From Spirochaetia bacterium (GTDB lineage Bacteria > Spirochaetota > Spirochaetia > Treponematales > Breznakiellaceae), in NCBI GenBank assembly GCA_025997795.1, contig BNVB01000019.1, positions 1 through 34,131 of the forward strand: DNA of 34,131 bases, read 5' to 3'. Shown here in pieces: positions 1 through 7,334 of this stretch. The notes below the pieces were generated by a model. The model was given only the letters and a program-made list of their open reading frames with translations, was not told where the DNA came from and ran no database searches. How positions within the stretch are numbered: the stretch's first letter is position 1; the number at the start of each line of letters is the position of its first letter. The position numbers and the translations under genes were made by a program.

Positions 1-2
1 TT

Positions 3-299
3 TTTAAGTATTACAACGATACGGAAAAACAGCCCCTGATACAAGAGATAACCCGCGAAGAGGAGGGCATAGCAATGGCGGCAGATGTAATCAGCGGATT
101 TACCGCAGATGAAGTAGCCTTTTTCCACGAGATGAGTGTGGAAAAGTACGAACTGGACATGCGGGCCCACGCGCAGGAAGCCGAGGAGATCGGCGAAGCA
201 AGGGGAGAAGCCAGGGTGCTGAATCTGCTCAAAAAGGCTGGTTATGACACCCAAGGGATAGAAGCGGCGCTGAAAAACAGCAACCCGACCATGCCTTGA
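3..299 (+). CDS. C-terminal part of a PD-(D/E)XK / Rpn-type nuclease (putative transposase family), 5' truncated by the window edge
   Basis: The reading frame is open from base 3, so the gene starts before the window and only about 98 residues are visible. The internal ATG at 75 is unlikely to be the start, because the residues before it (FKYYNDTEKQPLIQEITREE) match the family pattern. The visible part corresponds to the C-terminal helical tail of the Rpn/PD-(D/E)XK nuclease family transposases, with the typical segment EGIAMAADVISGFTADEV and a charged tail rich in Glu, Ala and Arg. Catalytic residues would lie upstream and cannot be checked. Such genes are multicopy in many anaerobes and spirochaetes, where they are linked to recombination. 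The assignment rests on remembered family resemblance and could be wrong. The stop codon overlaps the -35 box proposed for gap. Confidence 0.55.
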   Translation, partial: FKYYNDTEKQPLIQEITREEEGIAMAADVISGFTADEVAFFHEMSVEKYELDMRAHAQEAEEIGEARGEARVLNLLKKAGYDTQGIEAALKNSNPTMP

Positions 300-325
300 C
301 TTTTTCCCTCCTAACAAGCTAAACT
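296..325 (+). promoter_or_regulatory. Candidate sigma-70 promoter for gap
   Basis: TTGACT at 296-301 and TAAACT at 320-325 are separated by 18 bases, about 35 bases upstream of the gap ATG. A second -10-like sequence, TATAAA at 330-335, has no -35 partner at normal spacing. The assignment is by eye only. Confidence 0.5.
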
Positions 326-359
326 AGAGTATAAATTTATATTTTCGGGGGTTTTTTCT

Positions 360-1424
360 ATGAAAGTTGCAATTAACGGTTTTGGCCGCATCGGCCGCCT
401 GGTATTTCAGTCTCTGGTGGGCCAGAATTTGCTGGGAAAAGATAAAATCGATGTGGTAGCGGTAACGGATATCGTCACCGACGCTAAATATTTTGCTTAT
501 CAGCTTAAATATGACTCCACCCAGGGGCAGATGAAGGCCGATATCAAGACCAAAAAGAGCGCCGGTGCTGCCGAGGACGATATTTTGGTGGTCAACGGCC
601 ACGAAATTCAGTGTGTTATGGCCGAACGGGAGCTTAAAAACCTTCCCTGGGGTAAACTTGGGGTGGAATATGTAATCGAATCCACCGGCCTTTTTACCGA
701 CGACAAGGCCTTTGGCCACCTGGAAGCGGGAGCCAAAAAGGTTATCATTTCCGCCCCCGCCAAGGGCAAGGAAAAAAAGATTCCCACCTTTGTCATGGGG
801 GTCAATAACGACAAATACGATCCGGCGAACGACCATGTTATTTCCAATGCCAGTTGTACCACCAACTGTCTTGCCCCCATTGTGTATGTACTTCTTAAGG
901 AAGGTTTCGGCATCGAAACCGGCCTTATGACCACCATCCACTCCTATACGGCGACCCAAAAAACCGTAGACGGTCCTTCCAAAAAGGACTGGCGGGGCGG
1001 CCGGGCGGCGGCGGTCAATATCATTCCTTCCACCACCGGCGCTGCTAAAGCCGTAGGCGAAGTACTCCCCGAAACCAAGGGAAAACTTACCGGTATGAGC
1101 TTCCGGGTACCCACCCCTACCGGTTCGGTTGTTGACCTTACCTTCCGGACAACAAAAGACACTTCTATAGAAGAAATCAACGCTGCCTTCAAAAAGGCCG
1201 CCGATGGTTACCTCAAGGGAGTGCTCCAGTTCCAGGATGACGAAATTGTATCCATGGACATCGTTCACAATACCAATACCTCGATTTACGACAGCCTTGC
1301 CACCCTGCAGAACAACCTGCCCGGCGAAAAGCGCTTCTTCAAGGTAGTTTCCTGGTACGACAACGAATGGGGTTATTCCAACAAAGTGGTGGATCTCCTC
1401 AAGTACATCGACAGCAAAAAGTAG
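360..1424 (+). CDS. gap: Glyceraldehyde-3-phosphate dehydrogenase, type I, long form
   Basis: This cytosolic glycolytic enzyme converts glyceraldehyde-3-phosphate, phosphate and NAD+ to 1,3-bisphosphoglycerate. The protein has 354 residues. The N-terminal Rossmann motif INGFGRIGR is at residues 5-13, and Asp37 in VAVTDI suggests NAD preference. The active-site segment SNASCTTNC places the catalytic Cys at 166, and His194 in TTIHSYT is the base. It is longer than the usual 330-340 residues because of insertions near residues 62-75 and 134-142. The ATG at 360 begins the conserved N-terminus directly, although no strong Shine-Dalgarno precedes it (only CGGGGG). pgk follows after a hairpin, so the two genes form a glycolytic pair. 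The wording of many blocks (LPWGKLGVEYVIESTGLFT, VKEG/LKEGFGI, TLQNNLP) recalls trypanosomatid glycosomal GAPDH. Confidence 0.98.
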   Translation: MKVAINGFGRIGRLVFQSLVGQNLLGKDKIDVVAVTDIVTDAKYFAYQLKYDSTQGQMKADIKTKKSAGAAEDDILVVNGHEIQCVMAERELKNLPWGKLGVEYVIESTGLFTDDKAFGHLEAGAKKVIISAPAKGKEKKIPTFVMGVNNDKYDPANDHVISNASCTTNCLAPIVYVLLKEGFGIETGLMTTIHSYTATQKTVDGPSKKDWRGGRAAAVNIIPSTTGAAKAVGEVLPETKGKLTGMSFRVPTPTGSVVDLTFRTTKDTSIEEINAAFKKAADGYLKGVLQFQDDEIVSMDIVHNTNTSIYDSLATLQNNLPGEKRFFKVVSWYDNEWGYSNKVVDLLKYIDSKK

Positions 1425-1444
1425 TAATTACACTGCCGACATAG

Positions 1445-1485
1445 AAGGCTCCGCCCTGTCCGGGCTGGGCCTTTTTTATTTTTTT
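1445..1485 (+). terminator. Rho-independent terminator or attenuator between gap and pgk
   Basis: AAGGCTCCGCCC (1445-1456) pairs with GGGCTGGGCCTT (1462-1473), with one G-T wobble and one mismatch, around the loop TGTCC. Two T runs follow (1472-1477 and 1479-1485). It lies 41 bases before the pgk start and so may set the gap/pgk expression ratio. Confidence 0.75.
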
Positions 1486-1525
1486 ATAGCGGCGATCCCG
1501 CCGCCTCTTATAAGGAGTAATAATA

Positions 1526-2794
1526 ATGATCAAAACCATAAAATCCGTAGACCTTAAGGGCAAGCGGATCATCATGCGGGTAGATTTTAACGTCCCCATG
1601 AAAGACGGAGTGGTACAGGATGATACCCGTATTACTGCGGCGATTCCTTCTATTAACTACATTTTGGGGGAAGGGGTAAAATCCCTTACCTTGATGAGTC
1701 ATCTGGGGGACCCTTCCAAGGATTCCAAAAAAGCCAAGGAAAAGGCCGAAAAAGACGGCAAGTCCTTTGACGAAGCCGCTTACATCAAGGGCAAACACCG
1801 CATGGCTCCGGTGGCGGCCTACCTGGAAAAAAAGCTGGGAAAACCCGTAATTTTTGCCGGGGAAGACGGCTGTTACGGCAAAAAGGCCTTTATTGAAAGC
1901 CAGAAAGACGGCGCGGTAATCATGCTGGAAAATACCCGGTTCCATAAAGAAGAAACCAGCAAGGAAGCGGACGAGCGGGATAAACTTGCCAAAGAACTGG
2001 CCTCCTATGGCGAGATTTTTGTAAACGATGCCTTTGGTACCGCCCACCGGGATCATGCTTCCACGGCATCCATCGCCAAATTTGTAAAACCTGCTGTGGC
2101 CGGGTTCCTTATGGAAAAAGAAGTTACCTATCTGGAGCCCATTGTTACCAGCCCCCAGAAACCCCTTGTGGCAATCATCGGCGGGGCCAAGGTTTCCAGC
2201 AAAATCGCCGTATTGGAAAACCTCCTCAAGAATGCCAGCGCCCTCGTAATCGGCGGCGGTATGGCCTACACCTTCCTCAAGGCCCAGGGCAGAAAAATCG
2301 GCAAGTCCCTGGTGGAAGATGATCAGCTTGATACTGCCAGAAACATTCTGGAAGCGGCCAAAAAAGCCGGAGTCGAGATCGTACTTCCCGTGGATCAGGT
2401 TGGGGCGGAAACCTTTGATGCTGCCGCAAAACCGGTACCCGTGGACAGCCAGGATCTGCCGGATAACCTTATGGGCCTGGACGTTGGTCCCAAGACCGTT
2501 GCCAAATATAAGGATGTTCTTGCCAAGGCCAAAACCATTGTATGGAACGGCCCCGTGGGGGTTTTTGAGTTTGAAGCTTTTGCCAAAGGAACCGAAGAAG
2601 TGGCAAAACTGACGGCGGAAGCCACCGGCCGGGGAACCATTACCGTGGTAGGCGGCGGCGACTCGGTGGCGGCGGTTAACAAATTTGGCCTGGCTGCGAA
2701 AATGAGCCATGTGTCTACCGGCGGCGGCGCTTCCCTGGAATTGCTGGAGGGTAAAAAACTGCCCGGCATCGAAGTGTGCCGGCAGCCATTTTAA
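1526..2794 (+). CDS. pgk: Phosphoglycerate kinase
   Basis: This enzyme transfers the acyl phosphate of 1,3-bisphosphoglycerate to ADP in the cytosol, directly after GAPDH in glycolysis. The 422-residue product carries the family signature RVDFNVPMKDG near residue 19, the substrate-binding region LENTRFHKEE, the hinge segment IIGGAKVSSKI, and the C-terminal nucleotide loop GGGDSVAAVNKFG followed by SHVSTGGGASLELLEGK. It is slightly longer than the common 390-415 residues because of a lysine-rich insert around residues 70-85, which is seen in several bacterial PGKs. AAGGAG at 1512-1517 sits eight bases before the ATG and supports the start. It probably shares transcription with gap through the intervening hairpin. 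No terminator was seen before the following chemoreceptor gene. Confidence 0.98.
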   Translation: MIKTIKSVDLKGKRIIMRVDFNVPMKDGVVQDDTRITAAIPSINYILGEGVKSLTLMSHLGDPSKDSKKAKEKAEKDGKSFDEAAYIKGKHRMAPVAAYLEKKLGKPVIFAGEDGCYGKKAFIESQKDGAVIMLENTRFHKEETSKEADERDKLAKELASYGEIFVNDAFGTAHRDHASTASIAKFVKPAVAGFLMEKEVTYLEPIVTSPQKPLVAIIGGAKVSSKIAVLENLLKNASALVIGGGMAYTFLKAQGRKIGKSLVEDDQLDTARNILEAAKKAGVEIVLPVDQVGAETFDAAAKPVPVDSQDLPDNLMGLDVGPKTVAKYKDVLAKAKTIVWNGPVGVFEFEAFAKGTEEVAKLTAEATGRGTITVVGGGDSVAAVNKFGLAAKMSHVSTGGGASLELLEGKKLPGIEVCRQPF

Positions 2795-2839
2795 AACCCG
2801 CAGAGATAAAGAAGATACGGCAGGGCCTTAAGGATTAAC

Positions 2840-5029
2840 ATGAAAATAAAACTGCGTTTGGGTATTATGGTTATCGTTATTCTGGCCCTGGCAGTATTGG
2901 TTGCTGCCGTGCTGCTGTTTTTTTCTTCCCGTATTGTGATGAACCAGGCCATTGAACAGGCCAGAGCAGTTGCCGAAGGCCGGGCTCTTGAAGTCAAGGG
3001 TTACTACGATGGTTACATGGAACGGCTTGGGAGCATAGCCCGTGTATTGGGTGGATATGCCGCCATTGACCCTGGCGAAAGACGGCAATTATTTGACACT
3101 ACCCTGCGGAATCTGTTCAGGTCCGACAAACGTTATGTAAATCTGTATATGGTTTGGAATCCCGATGTATTGGACCGGGATGCTCTTCACATCGGGGAAC
3201 AGGGAGCCAGCCCCACCGGGCAGTTTATCCCCCGGTACAGCAGGGAAGTGGGTTGGGAGCGAAAACTGCCCTGCCCGGATTTTGAGCATATTCTTTCTGT
3301 TGTTACCGCCACAGGTGCGCCGTATCTTTCCGATATTGAGCCCCGGACGATTAACAAATGGAACACCTTTTCCTTTGACATGGTAGTTCCGGTAAGCGAT
3401 TCCAACGGAAACGTTGTGGCGGCGGTGGGGGCGACTATTGGTATTTACCAGCTCCAGCCTATTTTGGAAGCCCAGATTAGGAGCCGGAAAGAAATCGTTG
3501 CAATGGCGGTGTACAACAACGCGGGTCTGGTTATTGCTTCGTATGTGCCGAAACAGGTGGGCAAAAATATCCGCGAAGCCGATGCGGCTCTTTTTGAAAA
3601 TAACCTTGATACAGTGGCCAGGGCGGTAGAGTCAGGCAGCGCCGGAAATCTTCAATTTAGTGAATATTCCGCAGTGCTGGGATCCCAGCTGGAAATAGTG
3701 TTTAGTTCCTTTACCATAAGCGGCATGAAGGCCCCCTGGACGGTCATGGCGGGAACCGCCGAAGATATCATCCTGGAGGATATGCAGCGCTTAAGAATTA
3801 TTACCGCCATTATTGCCGCAGTTTTTGCGTTAGTTTCGGGGGTACTGGTTTATGTTATGGCCCAAGGTATCTCAAAGCCCATTGAAAGGGTAGCCCATAC
3901 CTTAAAGGATATTTCCGAAGGGGAAGGAGATCTAACAAGGGAAATTACTATTAGGTCCCAGGACGAAGTGGGGGATCTGTCCCATTATTTTAACCTGACT
4001 CTGCAAAAAATACGGAACCTGGTGATCACCATAAAACAGCAGGCCGATACGCTTTCTCTAACGGGGAATGGCTTAGCCTCTAATATGAACGAAACCGCCT
4101 CGGCGGTAAATGAAATTGCTGCCAACATCCAGAGCATCAAGGGCCAGGTGATAAACCAGAGCAGCGGCGTTACGGCAACCAACGCCGCTATGGAACAGAT
4201 TACGACGAATATCGGCGAACTCAATACCTATGTGGAAGATCAGGCAGACAGCGTGGCCCAGTCGTCTTCCGCCATAGAAGAAATGCTGGCCAATATCCAG
4301 TCCGTTACGGCGACCCTGGTAAAAAACGCCGGTAATGTCCAGGAACTGGCGGAATCTTCCGAAGTGGGCCGGGCGGGACTGCAGAATGTTGCCGCCGACA
4401 TCCGGGAAATAGCCCGGGAATCCGAAGGGCTTTTGGAAATTAACGCGGTGATGGAAAACATCGCAAGCCAGACTAATTTATTGTCAATGAACGCCGCCAT
4501 CGAAGCGGCCCATGCAGGGGAAGCAGGCAAGGGCTTTGCCGTAGTATCCGGCGAGATCCGCAAACTTGCCGAGACATCGGCGGCACAGTCCAAGACTATC
4601 TCCGCGGTACTTAAAAAGATAAAAGAATCCATTGATAAAATTACCCGTTCCACTAACGAAGTACTGGATAAATTCGAGGCTATCAGCGGTGAGGTGCAAA
4701 CCGTATCAAACCAGGAAGAATCCATCAGAAATGCCATGGAAGAACAGGGAACCGGCAGCCGGCAAATCCTGGAAGCCCTAAGCCGTCTCAATAGCATAAC
4801 CCAGCTCGTTAAGGACAGTTCTGCCAAAATGCTGGAAGGCAGCAAAGAGGTTATCCAGGAAGGAAAAAACCTGGAAACGATTACCCTGGAAATTACCAGC
4901 GGGATGAATGAAATGTCCGCCGGGGCGAATCATATCAACACGGCGGTTGACCAGGTACATACCATTACCGGCAAAAACCGGGAAAATATTGATACCCTGG
5001 TTACCGCGGTCTCCCGTTTCAAGGTATAG
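2840..5029 (+). CDS. Methyl-accepting chemotaxis protein with dCACHE-type sensor
   Basis: This is a 729-residue transmembrane chemoreceptor expected to signal to CheA/CheW. A membrane segment lies at about residues 8-28, followed by a periplasmic domain of about 285 residues consistent with a double CACHE fold (CACHE-like strings RYSREVGWERKLPCPDFEH and VPVSDSNGNVVAAVGATIG). A second membrane segment is at about 316-338, a HAMP linker at about 340-392, and a long coiled-coil signalling domain follows. The conserved hairpin tip includes NIASQTNLLSMNAAIEAAHA, with GKGFAVVSGEIRKLAETS after it. The C-terminus (VSRFKV) lacks a CheR/CheB-binding pentapeptide. The gene lies 45 bases after pgk and directly before a binding lipoprotein, so it may sense a ligand presented by that protein. 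The ligand is unknown. Confidence 0.95.
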   Translation: MKIKLRLGIMVIVILALAVLVAAVLLFFSSRIVMNQAIEQARAVAEGRALEVKGYYDGYMERLGSIARVLGGYAAIDPGERRQLFDTTLRNLFRSDKRYVNLYMVWNPDVLDRDALHIGEQGASPTGQFIPRYSREVGWERKLPCPDFEHILSVVTATGAPYLSDIEPRTINKWNTFSFDMVVPVSDSNGNVVAAVGATIGIYQLQPILEAQIRSRKEIVAMAVYNNAGLVIASYVPKQVGKNIREADAALFENNLDTVARAVESGSAGNLQFSEYSAVLGSQLEIVFSSFTISGMKAPWTVMAGTAEDIILEDMQRLRIITAIIAAVFALVSGVLVYVMAQGISKPIERVAHTLKDISEGEGDLTREITIRSQDEVGDLSHYFNLTLQKIRNLVITIKQQADTLSLTGNGLASNMNETASAVNEIAANIQSIKGQVINQSSGVTATNAAMEQITTNIGELNTYVEDQADSVAQSSSAIEEMLANIQSVTATLVKNAGNVQELAESSEVGRAGLQNVAADIREIARESEGLLEINAVMENIASQTNLLSMNAAIEAAHAGEAGKGFAVVSGEIRKLAETSAAQSKTISAVLKKIKESIDKITRSTNEVLDKFEAISGEVQTVSNQEESIRNAMEEQGTGSRQILEALSRLNSITQLVKDSSAKMLEGSKEVIQEGKNLETITLEITSGMNEMSAGANHINTAVDQVHTITGKNRENIDTLVTAVSRFKV

Positions 5030-5039
5030 AGGTATAATG

Positions 5040-6389
5040 ATGATAAGCAAAAAAATAATCAGACCGTTGTGCTGTGCGTTGTGTTGTGTACTGCTAACAC
5101 TTTCTTTTGCGGCCTGTAAAAAGCAGCCGGAAAAAACAGAAGTGCGGGTTTTAAATTATTATGACACAACCGCCGCCAGCGCGGCAGAAGAACTTACCGT
5201 CGTTTGGGAGGCTTTTGAAAAGGCTCATCCTGATATCAAAATTATCCGGGAGGATCTTTTTAACGATCCCTTCCATGACGCAGTGGCGGCCTATGCGGCG
5301 GCGGACAATCTTCCCGAAGTATTGTATGCATGGCCTTCTGGCAGGTCAACCACGCTGCACACCCAGCACTTGCTTAAAGACTTGGGTCCCCTGGTGTTTA
5401 TGGACGGTCTTGATTCCCTGTATTCCGCCATGTCCCTGGACCCCGAGGATCAGGCTTCGGGGTTTCTGGGAATACTTCCCCGTGCTATTACCGCTACTAA
5501 TGCATTCTTTATCAATCTGGAAGTATTGAATGCCTGCGGCCTCCAGCCCGCCGCAAGTTATGATGAGCTTAAAGCCCAGGTTCCCGTGCTCCGGGCCAAC
5601 GGTTATGACACCGTGCTTATGGCAAACGTGGACACCTGGGTCATGCAGTCATGCCTGTTCTCGCTGGTGGCCGGACGTTTCTGCGGCGAAGGCTGGGAAG
5701 GGGATATTCTTTCGGGGGCCAAAAAGTTTACCGACGAGGAATTTGTCGCTGCCCTGGAATTTATCAGGGCCATGTATGACGATGGCGTACTTTCGGAGGA
5801 CACCCTGTCCACAGGCTACGGCGATGTGGTTGGTCAGTTTGCCGGTAACAAGGGTGCGTACTATATTGACGGCGACTGGCGGGTAGCGGCCTTTGTAACC
5901 GACAAGTCCTCGGGTAAGGCCGCAATTCCTCCTGACAAACAGCGGAATATCCGCATCACCGTATTCCCCGATATTCCCGGCGCACGTTTCAACAAATCCG
6001 ATTCGGTAGTGCTGGGAACCGGCTGGGGCATGAATGCTTCCATTCCCGCGGGTTCTGCAAAAGAAAAAGCTGCCTGGGAGCTGATCAAGTGGCTTAGCGG
6101 CAGGGAAGTTCAGTCATGGCTGCTTGAAACAGGCGGCATCGCCACTCCCACCCGCACCGACATTGACGTAAGCAGCCTCAAGCTGGAGCCCATGCAGGCA
6201 GCGGTAGGAAACCTGGGCAAGGAATACAACCGCTCCACCGTGGTTATTGACGGCGCTTTTGATGAGCTGATCTATACTCCAATTAACAACGGCCTCCAAA
6301 ACCTTGGAAAAGGAACCCAGACGCCCCGCCAGGTAGCCGCCGCTGCCCAGGCCGCACTGGATGCCTGGAAGGAAAGTGCAGAGAACTAA
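5040..6389 (+). CDS. Extracellular solute-binding lipoprotein (family 1, sugar type), orphan
   Basis: This is a predicted sugar-binding lipoprotein of CUT1-type ABC transporters. The signal peptide ends in LSFAAC with the lipidated Cys at about residue 26. The mature part has the family layout: WEAFEKAHPDIKI near the N-terminus, a central block with GAYYIDGDWRVAAF, and a C-terminal WELIKWLSGREVQSWLLETG. Two ATGs lie in tandem at 5037 and 5040. The Shine-Dalgarno-like GAGGT at 5029-5033 has better spacing to the second, so 5040 is preferred. The frame extends upstream to 4908, but that part overlaps the chemoreceptor. The start is only about 10 bases after the chemoreceptor stop, which suggests translational coupling. 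No permease or ATPase genes are adjacent, so the protein may serve sensing or a distant transporter. Confidence 0.88.
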   Translation: MISKKIIRPLCCALCCVLLTLSFAACKKQPEKTEVRVLNYYDTTAASAAEELTVVWEAFEKAHPDIKIIREDLFNDPFHDAVAAYAAADNLPEVLYAWPSGRSTTLHTQHLLKDLGPLVFMDGLDSLYSAMSLDPEDQASGFLGILPRAITATNAFFINLEVLNACGLQPAASYDELKAQVPVLRANGYDTVLMANVDTWVMQSCLFSLVAGRFCGEGWEGDILSGAKKFTDEEFVAALEFIRAMYDDGVLSEDTLSTGYGDVVGQFAGNKGAYYIDGDWRVAAFVTDKSSGKAAIPPDKQRNIRITVFPDIPGARFNKSDSVVLGTGWGMNASIPAGSAKEKAAWELIKWLSGREVQSWLLETGGIATPTRTDIDVSSLKLEPMQAAVGNLGKEYNRSTVVIDGAFDELIYTPINNGLQNLGKGTQTPRQVAAAAQAALDAWKESAEN

Positions 6390-6414
6390 AGCGCGCGGAG
6401 AACTAAAGCTCCGC
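6381..6414 (+). repeat. Duplicated GAGAACTAAAGC plus small hairpin after the binding-protein gene
   Basis: GAGAACTAAAGC occurs at 6381-6392, where it includes the stop codon, and again at 6398-6409. The second copy lies in the inverted repeat GCGGAG (6395-6400) / CTCCGC (6409-6414) with loop AACTAAAG. No T run follows, so it would be a weak terminator at best. Confidence 0.6.
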
Positions 6415-6420
6415 AATTCC

Positions 6421-6449
6421 TTGTCAATGTGCCGGAAACAGTTTACACT
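6421..6449 (+). promoter_or_regulatory. Candidate promoter for tpiA
   Basis: TTGTCA at 6421-6426 and TACACT at 6444-6449 are spaced by 17 bases, 44 bases before the tpiA ATG. This would allow tpiA to be expressed independently of the upstream genes. Confidence 0.45.
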
Positions 6450-6492
6450 ATAACAATGTTGAAATTAATCGTTTATTAAGGAGAGATAACCT

Positions 6493-7245
6493 ATGAGCAG
6501 ACCATACTACATAGCGGGAAACTGGAAGATGCACAAAACCCGGGCAGAGGCGGCGGAGCTGGCCAAGGCCTTGGTTTCCCAGCTTAAAGACGGGAAACAC
6601 AAATACCTGGCGGCCCCAAGTTTTACCCTTATCGAAACAGTGGCCGCCATTGTCAAGGGAACCAATATCAGGCTGGGAGCCCAGGACTGTGCCCCGGAAA
6701 CAGAAGGCGCCCATACCGGCGAAGTGTCGGTGCTTCAACTTAAAGACCTGGGGGTCCAGACCATTATCCTGGGTCACAGCGAACGGCGGCATATCTACAA
6801 AGAAGACGATGCCCTTATCAACAAAAAGGTAAAGCTTGCCCTCCAGCACGGCTTTGAAGTAATTCTGTGTGTGGGCGAACTGCTGGAAGAACGGGAAGCC
6901 GGTAAGGCCGAAGCAGTCTGCGAAACCCAAACCGTCAAGGGCCTTGAAGGAGTGGCCGCCAAAGACCTGGACCGGGTGGTTATTGCCTATGAGCCGGTCT
7001 GGGCCATTGGAACCGGTAAAACCGCCACCCCGGAAGATGCCGACGCCATTCACGCCTTTATACGCAAGGTGGTGGGTAAACTCTATGGTCAGGAAGAGGC
7101 GGACAAGATTCTTATCCAATACGGCGGATCGGTAAAACCCGACAATGCCGCCCAGCTTATGGCAAAAGAAAATATTGATGGCGCGCTGGTGGGCGGTGCT
7201 GCCCTTAAGGCAGATTCCTTTGTGCCCATAGCGAAATTCGCATAA
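6493..7245 (+). CDS. tpiA: Triosephosphate isomerase
   Basis: This enzyme interconverts dihydroxyacetone phosphate and glyceraldehyde-3-phosphate in the cytosol. The 250-residue length is typical for the family. Catalytic residues are visible: Asn10 and Lys12 in GNWKMHKT, His95 in GHSERR, and Glu167 in AYEPVWAIGTGK with its flexible loop. The phosphate-binding segment YGGSVKPDNA lies near the C-terminus. AAGGAG at 6478-6483 is well placed for the ATG at 6493. Together with gap and pgk it covers the triose-phosphate steps, but a chemoreceptor and a binding lipoprotein separate it from them. A long hairpin lies immediately downstream. Confidence 0.98.
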   Translation: MSRPYYIAGNWKMHKTRAEAAELAKALVSQLKDGKHKYLAAPSFTLIETVAAIVKGTNIRLGAQDCAPETEGAHTGEVSVLQLKDLGVQTIILGHSERRHIYKEDDALINKKVKLALQHGFEVILCVGELLEEREAGKAEAVCETQTVKGLEGVAAKDLDRVVIAYEPVWAIGTGKTATPEDADAIHAFIRKVVGKLYGQEEADKILIQYGGSVKPDNAAQLMAKENIDGALVGGAALKADSFVPIAKFA

Positions 7246-7253
7246 GGGCTACA

Positions 7254-7294
7254 GTGTTGTTCTAATCTGCCGCTAAAAGGCAGATTAGAAACAC
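7254..7294 (+). repeat. Strong stem-loop after tpiA with loop GCTAAAA
   Basis: TTCTAATCTGCC (7260-7271) and GGCAGATTAGAA (7279-7290) form a perfect 12-bp stem around loop GCTAAAA. Using an 11-bp core (7261-7271 with 7279-7289), the outer arms GTGTT (7254-7258) and AACAC (7290-7294) can extend the stem past a two-base bulge. No T run follows, so this is either a Rho-independent-like 3' end of tpiA or a processing/stability element. Confidence 0.8.
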
Positions 7295-7334
7295 AGACCC
7301 GTGTTGTTTCGCGCTTATCAAAAAGGGGGGTCTG

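Noticed and set aside
324..1268. Long minus-strand open frame opposite gap (and a similar one opposite pgk at 1508-2710)
   Set aside because: Both lie antisense to well-identified glycolytic genes, have no family resemblance or ribosome site, and reflect codon bias of the real genes.
4908..5039. Upstream extension of the first binding lipoprotein
   Set aside because: It would overlap the end of the chemoreceptor and place about 43 residues before an otherwise perfect lipoprotein signal peptide.
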